Part shown: in pieces, positions 59,757-64,000 of the stretch
Position numbering within the stretch: the first letter of the stretch is position 1
Layout: every line of letters starts with the position of its first letter
NCBI GenBank assembly: GCA_052139695.1
Contig: JBKQWF010000309.1
Coordinates: 17,497-81,496 of the forward strand
DNA: 64,000 nt
DNA from: PLGF01 sp052139695
GTDB lineage: Bacteria; Verrucomicrobiota; Verrucomicrobiia; Limisphaerales; Palsa-1400
Direction of reading: 5' to 3'
Made by a program: the position numbers and the translations under genes
Notes under the pieces: generated by a model
What the model was told of the DNA's origin: nothing
Databases searched by the model: none
The model's input: the letters and a program-made list of their open reading frames with translations, nothing else

Positions 59757-62455
59757 GCGCCCCGCCACAAGCCCCTCCTTCGCAGGTCCGCTTCCATCTC
59801 TTCCAACTCCTTGAGCGAAGGTGATGACAGCAACTCCCGCTTCAAGCCCGCCAAACGCTGCAACTGCTGCAATGCATCTTTCTCTTCGGCGCGAATCGTC
59901 TTGGTCGATTTCTTCTCAATCAGGCGGAGCCGCCCCCTGTTCGTGGCGTCCCAGTCCGACGTGATGGCGAGATAATCCGACAAGGATATTGGCTCGTCGA
60001 AGCCTTCAGGAAAGTAACGGTCCTGCTGGAATGGAACACCTACCCTCTTCCAGCCTGCAAAGTAGTCCAAGAGCTGCCGCTCAAGTTCAACAGGAACAGC
60101 GTAACAGCGCAGCACCTCGGCGTCTATGCGCCCATGAAGATCTCGAAGAGTTCTTAGTTCCTCATTTCGAGTATCGTCGCTACGTAGCGGCATCGGCGCT
60201 TCATGGTTAGCAACTGAATTCAAATACGTACGGACTGCAGACTCGATCTGCTCGCGCGCATTACTGTTGACTTTTGGGATTCGCAGTCGGCGGATCGTGT
60301 CCGTGAGGATGTGCCACTTAGATGAATGCGCATAGGCGTACGCATTGGCAAATGGAGAATTCATGACCGCCCAGATCACCTCGATCGACATATCTCCGGT
60401 CAAAGGTCGAAGAATCCTAAAACAACTTTTCGCGGGCAGGCCGTCTCGATCGATCATGGCTCGCAAGCACCATGGCGCGCGCTGCACCGGGGCCTCGTTC
60501 AGCAGCACTTGAGGAATTCCGACTTTCCTTCCGCTCATCTCCCTCCGTATCACATCATCGGAAAGGTTGAGCCAACGTGGTTTCGGCAGTTGATGTGTTT
60601 GAATGCCTTTGCCAAGATTTTCAAGCCCTTGCACGGCCCCCTCAAACCACTCATCCGAAACGGTTTTCGTTCCCGCTGGGAAACCCGGTTGGTCCTCCCC
60701 GAGGAATTCAAACCCTCGCCCCACATCCACGTAATCTGCCAACTTGGGTAAGTTCTCACAGTTTTTCCACAAGGACTCCAGGTCCGGCACGCGGAGATCA
60801 TTACCGGCTGCCAGCTCAAAACGCTGTTGATTCACGCGCAATTCACTCGTGACATCGTAGGATGCTTTAAAGCTCTCCATCTGCCGTTCGCGGACTCGCC
60901 GATAGCGGATGCTTGAGCATGTTGGCAATACCTGCGGACGTTTCCTCCCAATGAGCACCGCCGATTCTTGATCGGCGAAGTTGAAGACTTTGTCAGGAAA
61001 TAGGCACAGTTCCTGAAACTCGAAACGCTCAATCAGCAGTCTTCGAAACGGCGAAGAGTTTGACTCGTGGAGCAGCGATTGGGGAACCACGACGCCGAAC
61101 ACACCGCTGGCAGGCATCTGGGACAGCGCGCGGTGCAGCATTTCCACCGCCTTGTTCACAAACCGTGGTTCGCGAAATTTGCGAGCGTATGCTGCGCGCT
61201 GCGCGGCTTTGAAATCCTCGAAAGGCGGATTGGCTAGGAGGATCGAGGATTCCCGCGCCGTCCGTTCAATCAAATCTGATTCGAACAAGTCGGCTGGTTT
61301 GACGGACCAACCGTTCGGATTCGGGATGTCGGTCAGCGTTAAGGACAGCCGGGCAATTTCAACAGCAAAGTCATCCACATCGTAACCACGGACCCGGTCG
61401 CGGAGGTATTTTTTACGAGCAGCCGGCTCGGCCATGTGGGAAGGCAGCATGCTGGTAAGAAGCCGGATCGCCGCGATCAAGAAGGCCCCGGGACCACACG
61501 CCGGCTCAAATACACTGCGCTTATTCTGATCAAGCTCCTCGATCCATGGAGCCAGCCGCCCCACGATGTAGTCCACGAGATAGCTGGGCGTGCTGTGTGT
61601 CCCAAACTCCGCGCGCACTTCGTCCGAAATCAACGTTTTCTCGTACACATAGGCCAGCGCCTCAGTGGTGGCGAGCCGCAGATCGGCAGAGCGTTCAATC
61701 CGCTTGGCCACAGCTCCCAGCGCGCGCCGTTCAGACTGGCTGGCCACAAGCCCCTCCGCGGATTCGCCATAATGTTTGGCTACGCGCGCGAAGACTTCGT
61801 CCACGTCTCCAAAATCAAGACGGATGAAACCCTCAACCTCTTTGTCGTGGAGCATTTTGGCCCCCAAAAGCCAGAAGACGGATTTCACCAACCATTGGCC
61901 TTGCTTCAAGTCCACCTCTTTGGGCCACCGCCGCGCGTCACGAGCCTCGGCCACGCAATCCAACAGCAGACGCTCGATGGTTTGTCCCGTTTCCTTTTCG
62001 ATCAAGGGCATCAGACCGAGGTCAACGAAACTGCGCTCGTAGGTTTTCTCAAAACGGCCAAGAGTCTTGGCGCGATAGATGGTCTTCGGCGCGAAGTCCT
62101 CCGCATGTTCGCGGAAGAAGCCTTCGAGACGGTTCACTGAAATTGCCTCACCAATCTGATATGGAGCGCGATCTGTCTGGCTCCACCAAAGCAGGTTCCC
62201 CTGGTGGCAAAGAAATGTGAGCGGCGCTCCGATGTTCCGACATGCCCGCGCGTCTTCCTCCGGGTTCGTGACCACGTCCATCGCCGTGAAACAGGCGGAG
62301 CGAGTGTCGAACGGACGTTGGGCAAAGCCCGCGTAGGCAGCCACCCGATTGCCGGGCAGCGGTACTGCTTGGAGAACGTTAGATTTCCCGTAACCGCATC
62401 GCTCGAACTGCGGCCAGAGTCGCTTGGCAGTCAAATGTCGATCAGAGACAGGCAC
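59753..62455 (-). CDS. N6-adenine DNA methyltransferase with target-recognition region
   Basis: 900 residues from GTG 62455. Class I SAM fold: motif I FEPACGPGAFLIAA (FxPxxGxG), motif IV NPPF in SILLANPPFEDFKAA, the signature of N6-adenine enzymes. Before it is the helical HsdM-type region (WLVKSVFWLLGAKMLHDKEV). After it are likely target-recognition/TaqI-like C-terminal segments (EDQPGFPAGTKTVSDEWFEG, LSDDVIRREMSGRKVGI) and helical spacers. No PD-(D/E)xK motif is evident, so it is more likely a stand-alone methylase plus HNH than a IIG fusion. It would protect host DNA at a specific site; recognition sequence unknown. Possibly a defence system such as a solitary R-M or BREX-like relative. 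Confidence 0.86.
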   Translation of the reverse strand: MPVSDRHLTAKRLWPQFERCGYGKSNVLQAVPLPGNRVAAYAGFAQRPFDTRSACFTAMDVVTNPEEDARACRNIGAPLTFLCHQGNLLWWSQTDRAPYQIGEAISVNRLEGFFREHAEDFAPKTIYRAKTLGRFEKTYERSFVDLGLMPLIEKETGQTIERLLLDCVAEARDARRWPKEVDLKQGQWLVKSVFWLLGAKMLHDKEVEGFIRLDFGDVDEVFARVAKHYGESAEGLVASQSERRALGAVAKRIERSADLRLATTEALAYVYEKTLISDEVRAEFGTHSTPSYLVDYIVGRLAPWIEELDQNKRSVFEPACGPGAFLIAAIRLLTSMLPSHMAEPAARKKYLRDRVRGYDVDDFAVEIARLSLTLTDIPNPNGWSVKPADLFESDLIERTARESSILLANPPFEDFKAAQRAAYARKFREPRFVNKAVEMLHRALSQMPASGVFGVVVPQSLLHESNSSPFRRLLIERFEFQELCLFPDKVFNFADQESAVLIGRKRPQVLPTCSSIRYRRVRERQMESFKASYDVTSELRVNQQRFELAAGNDLRVPDLESLWKNCENLPKLADYVDVGRGFEFLGEDQPGFPAGTKTVSDEWFEGAVQGLENLGKGIQTHQLPKPRWLNLSDDVIRREMSGRKVGIPQVLLNEAPVQRAPWCLRAMIDRDGLPAKSCFRILRPLTGDMSIEVIWAVMNSPFANAYAYAHSSKWHILTDTIRRLRIPKVNSNAREQIESAVRTYLNSVANHEAPMPLRSDDTRNEELRTLRDLHGRIDAEVLRCYAVPVELERQLLDYFAGWKRVGVPFQQDRYFPEGFDEPISLSDYLAITSDWDATNRGRLRLIEKKSTKTIRAEEKDALQQLQRLAGLKRELLSSPSLKELEEMEADLRRRGLWRGA

Positions 62456-62624
62456 TGGCGATTTATTTAGGCGCTTTGCCGCTGAGACTGCAAACTATTT
62501 GCGACCGAGAGTTCACCCCAAAGGAGGTTCTGCCAGAAGCAGTCGTCTCCCCGCCAAACATATACCGGCTCTGCCGCGCCGCCAAAATGTAAGACGCGAT
62601 TCAATAGGTTTCTGAAATTAGAAA

Positions 62625-63743
62625 CTACGCCGGTTTGACCCAAGCTTCTTGCTTGGAGCTGCGGTAGGCGGCCTCCATCACGGCGACACGCGCGGCGGCT
62701 TCGGAGGGTTTCACCAGCGTCCCGGCAGACTTGCCGCCCACGGCATCGACGAATTGATCCATTGGCTCTGGCAAGGAGGCCGGAAGCTCGTCCCAGGGGC
62801 GCTTGCCGTCGGCGTTTTCGACCTTCGGACAGGTGAAATACAATCTGCCCTTGTCGATGTAAGCATAACCTTCCGTCCCGCTGATCATCAAACTCACGGG
62901 ATCGGCCAGGTCCACCCAGCCTGCGCCGAGCGTGCCGGTGATGCCGTTTTTGAACTTGAGCAAAGCCTCGCCGGATTCGTCGCAATCAGCGTAATTGCCC
63001 GTGACCACTTTAATATCCGCCGAGACCGCTTCCACCGGGCCAAACATCCACATCAGAATATCCAGGGAATGGGTGCCCAGATCGCCAAAGCCGCCGACGC
63101 CGGCAATTTTCGGATCGGCCATCCACCGCCATTCTGTGTCAAACCATCGGCCAAGCGAGCCGTTGTGGCAATTGGACCCGCGCACCCGAGTGATTTTTCC
63201 AAACGCATTCTGATCGATCTGCTGCTTCAAGAACAAGTGGGCCGGAACGGTGCGGTTGAAATAGCCGGTGGTGAACAGAACGTGCGCCTTCTCCAGGGCT
63301 TGGGCCATCTCGTAGCTTTCGGCGGAGCCAATCCCCATCGGCTTTTCGGCAAAGCAATGTTTGCCGGCCGCGGCAGCGGCCAGGACCAAGTCGTGGTGGC
63401 GATTGGTCTCGGAACAAATGACCACCGCTTTGACCTCAGGGTCGTTCCAGATCGTTTTGTCGTCATCGACCACTTGGGCGCCCAAAGTGTTGGCGGCATT
63501 TTGGGCCCGAGCATGGTCGTGATCCCAGACGTATTTTACAGTGACGTCCTTGCGCCCCTTCAAAATGCCGATGTACTTCGGAGTATGGATATGGGCCGCG
63601 CCCACCAGGGCAAAAACCAGCTTGGGCGAATTATCCTGCCCCAAAGCGGCCAGCGGTCCGGCCACCACGGCGGCGGATACGGTGGCCTGTCCCAGGGTCT
63701 TGATAAATTGGCGTCGGGGAAGAAGTGGGGAAGTCTCAGTCAT
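62625..63743 (-). CDS. Tat-exported Gfo/Idh/MocA oxidoreductase
   Basis: 372 residues. N-terminal twin-arginine signal RRQFIKTLGQATVSAAVVAG, cut after ALGQ. Rossmann fold: FALVGAAHIHTPKY then VKAVVICSETNRHHDLVLAA; the EKP motif is in HCFAEKPMGIGS. The C-terminal domain (FFTTGYFNRTVPAHLFL, FGDLGTHSLDILMWMFG) is complete. Export of the folded enzyme with bound NAD(P) through Tat is typical for Verrucomicrobia/Planctomycetes relatives. It may act on sugars in the periplasm; substrate unknown. A hairpin GTTTCT-gaaatt-AGAAAC (62608-62625) overlaps its stop and could end transcription. Confidence 0.92.
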   Translation of the reverse strand: MTETSPLLPRRQFIKTLGQATVSAAVVAGPLAALGQDNSPKLVFALVGAAHIHTPKYIGILKGRKDVTVKYVWDHDHARAQNAANTLGAQVVDDDKTIWNDPEVKAVVICSETNRHHDLVLAAAAAGKHCFAEKPMGIGSAESYEMAQALEKAHVLFTTGYFNRTVPAHLFLKQQIDQNAFGKITRVRGSNCHNGSLGRWFDTEWRWMADPKIAGVGGFGDLGTHSLDILMWMFGPVEAVSADIKVVTGNYADCDESGEALLKFKNGITGTLGAGWVDLADPVSLMISGTEGYAYIDKGRLYFTCPKVENADGKRPWDELPASLPEPMDQFVDAVGGKSAGTLVKPSEAAARVAVMEAAYRSSKQEAWVKPA

Positions 63744-64000
63744 ATAAAGGTCCAGTTATCTTCATGCCCTTGTTAAATTGTTCAGGGCTTGCTTTCGATT
63801 GCGCGAAACGATGCGAGAGCGAGAGCCTCGAGGCAAGAGTAAAAAGCGGGGATAAACGCCCCAAGGTGCGAGACACAATTTTTCTCTTGGAAGCGGTTGT
63901 GCCGGGCAAAAGCCGGGAATCGTATATACGTACATACATATACAGAGCCTATTCCACTCTCGCCTCGCGCCAGCGGGGAGAGAGGCGGAGAGAGGGGTGC
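63744..64000. other. non-coding right end of window
   Basis: No gene recognised. It contains an AT-alternating stretch around 63920-63940 (TATATACGTACATACATATA) and ends in purine-rich GGGGAGAGAGGCGGAGAGAG. It includes the promoter region of the leftward oxidoreductase. Confidence 0.5.

Overview
The window looks like a chromosomal segment of a Verrucomicrobiota (PVC superphylum) bacterium, probably a soil or freshwater polysaccharide degrader. This is inferred from protein families, not from a marker gene (there is no rRNA or tRNA here). The pointers are a DUF5703-type glycosidase, a huge secreted SGNH/beta-propeller/HEAT protein of the PVC type, a long-form IspG, a prepilin-like protein with an H-X9-DG C-terminus, two Gfo/Idh/MocA oxidoreductases (one Tat-exported) and many short secreted enzymes. 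DNA is GC-rich, so many long antisense open frames are shadows.

Layout. 1-1613 (minus): ECF sigma factor, small membrane protein and a polymer-forming secreted protein, translationally coupled and running off the left edge. 1829-6102: secreted DUF5703 protein and CocE/NonD hydrolase. 6103-6706: non-coding DNA full of small palindromes. 6707-13169: TetR regulator with a palindromic operator, then a complete RND tripartite efflux set. 13403-19863: a giant oxidoreductase-like protein ending in a cupredoxin, and two secreted esterases. 20032-22832 (minus): MBOAT O-acyltransferase plus SGNH partner. 22871-23257: dense palindromic repeats. 23298-25300 (minus): SUMF1-like lipoprotein and TolB-like propeller. 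25610-27399: three-gene dual-OB/DUF488/DUF488 cassette with more AT-rich DNA, closed by a GCAT microsatellite. 27504-41162: CBS protein, glycosidase-SufE-TatD chain, DnaJ-like protein, aconitase, Gfo/Idh oxidoreductase, IspG, RseP protease, metallophosphoesterase and ArsB-like transporter. 41343-47204: prepilin-like protein, BlaR1/BlaI pair and a membrane TPR protein. 47379-49333: a Septu-like defence pair (ATPase plus HNH nuclease). 49373-51007: a decayed thyA remnant directly behind a long ThyX-like gene. 51325-59096: GH-GT2 fusion, PQQ-propeller protein, NUDIX, TadA and a transglutaminase-like protein. 59148-62455 (minus): adenine methyltransferase plus HNH nuclease. 62625-63743: Tat-exported Gfo/Idh oxidoreductase.

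How it fits together. Most of the window is housekeeping and extracellular carbohydrate enzymes. Three short cassettes (25.6-27.4, 47.4-49.3 and 59.1-62.5 kb) are candidates for genome defence or DNA handling. Running through the intergenic DNA is a set of palindromic repeats (GGTAGGG...CCCTACC units, hairpins with GTCCC loops, a 154-bp inverted-repeat element and a roughly 200-bp element present twice). Several copies lie inside the ends of genes and supply start regions, C-terminal tails or stop codons.

The strongest candidates for follow-up are this repeat system, the in-place replacement of thyA by a two-domain ThyX-like gene, and the dual-OB/DUF488 cassette. All calls were made by reading the sequence; no database search was run.
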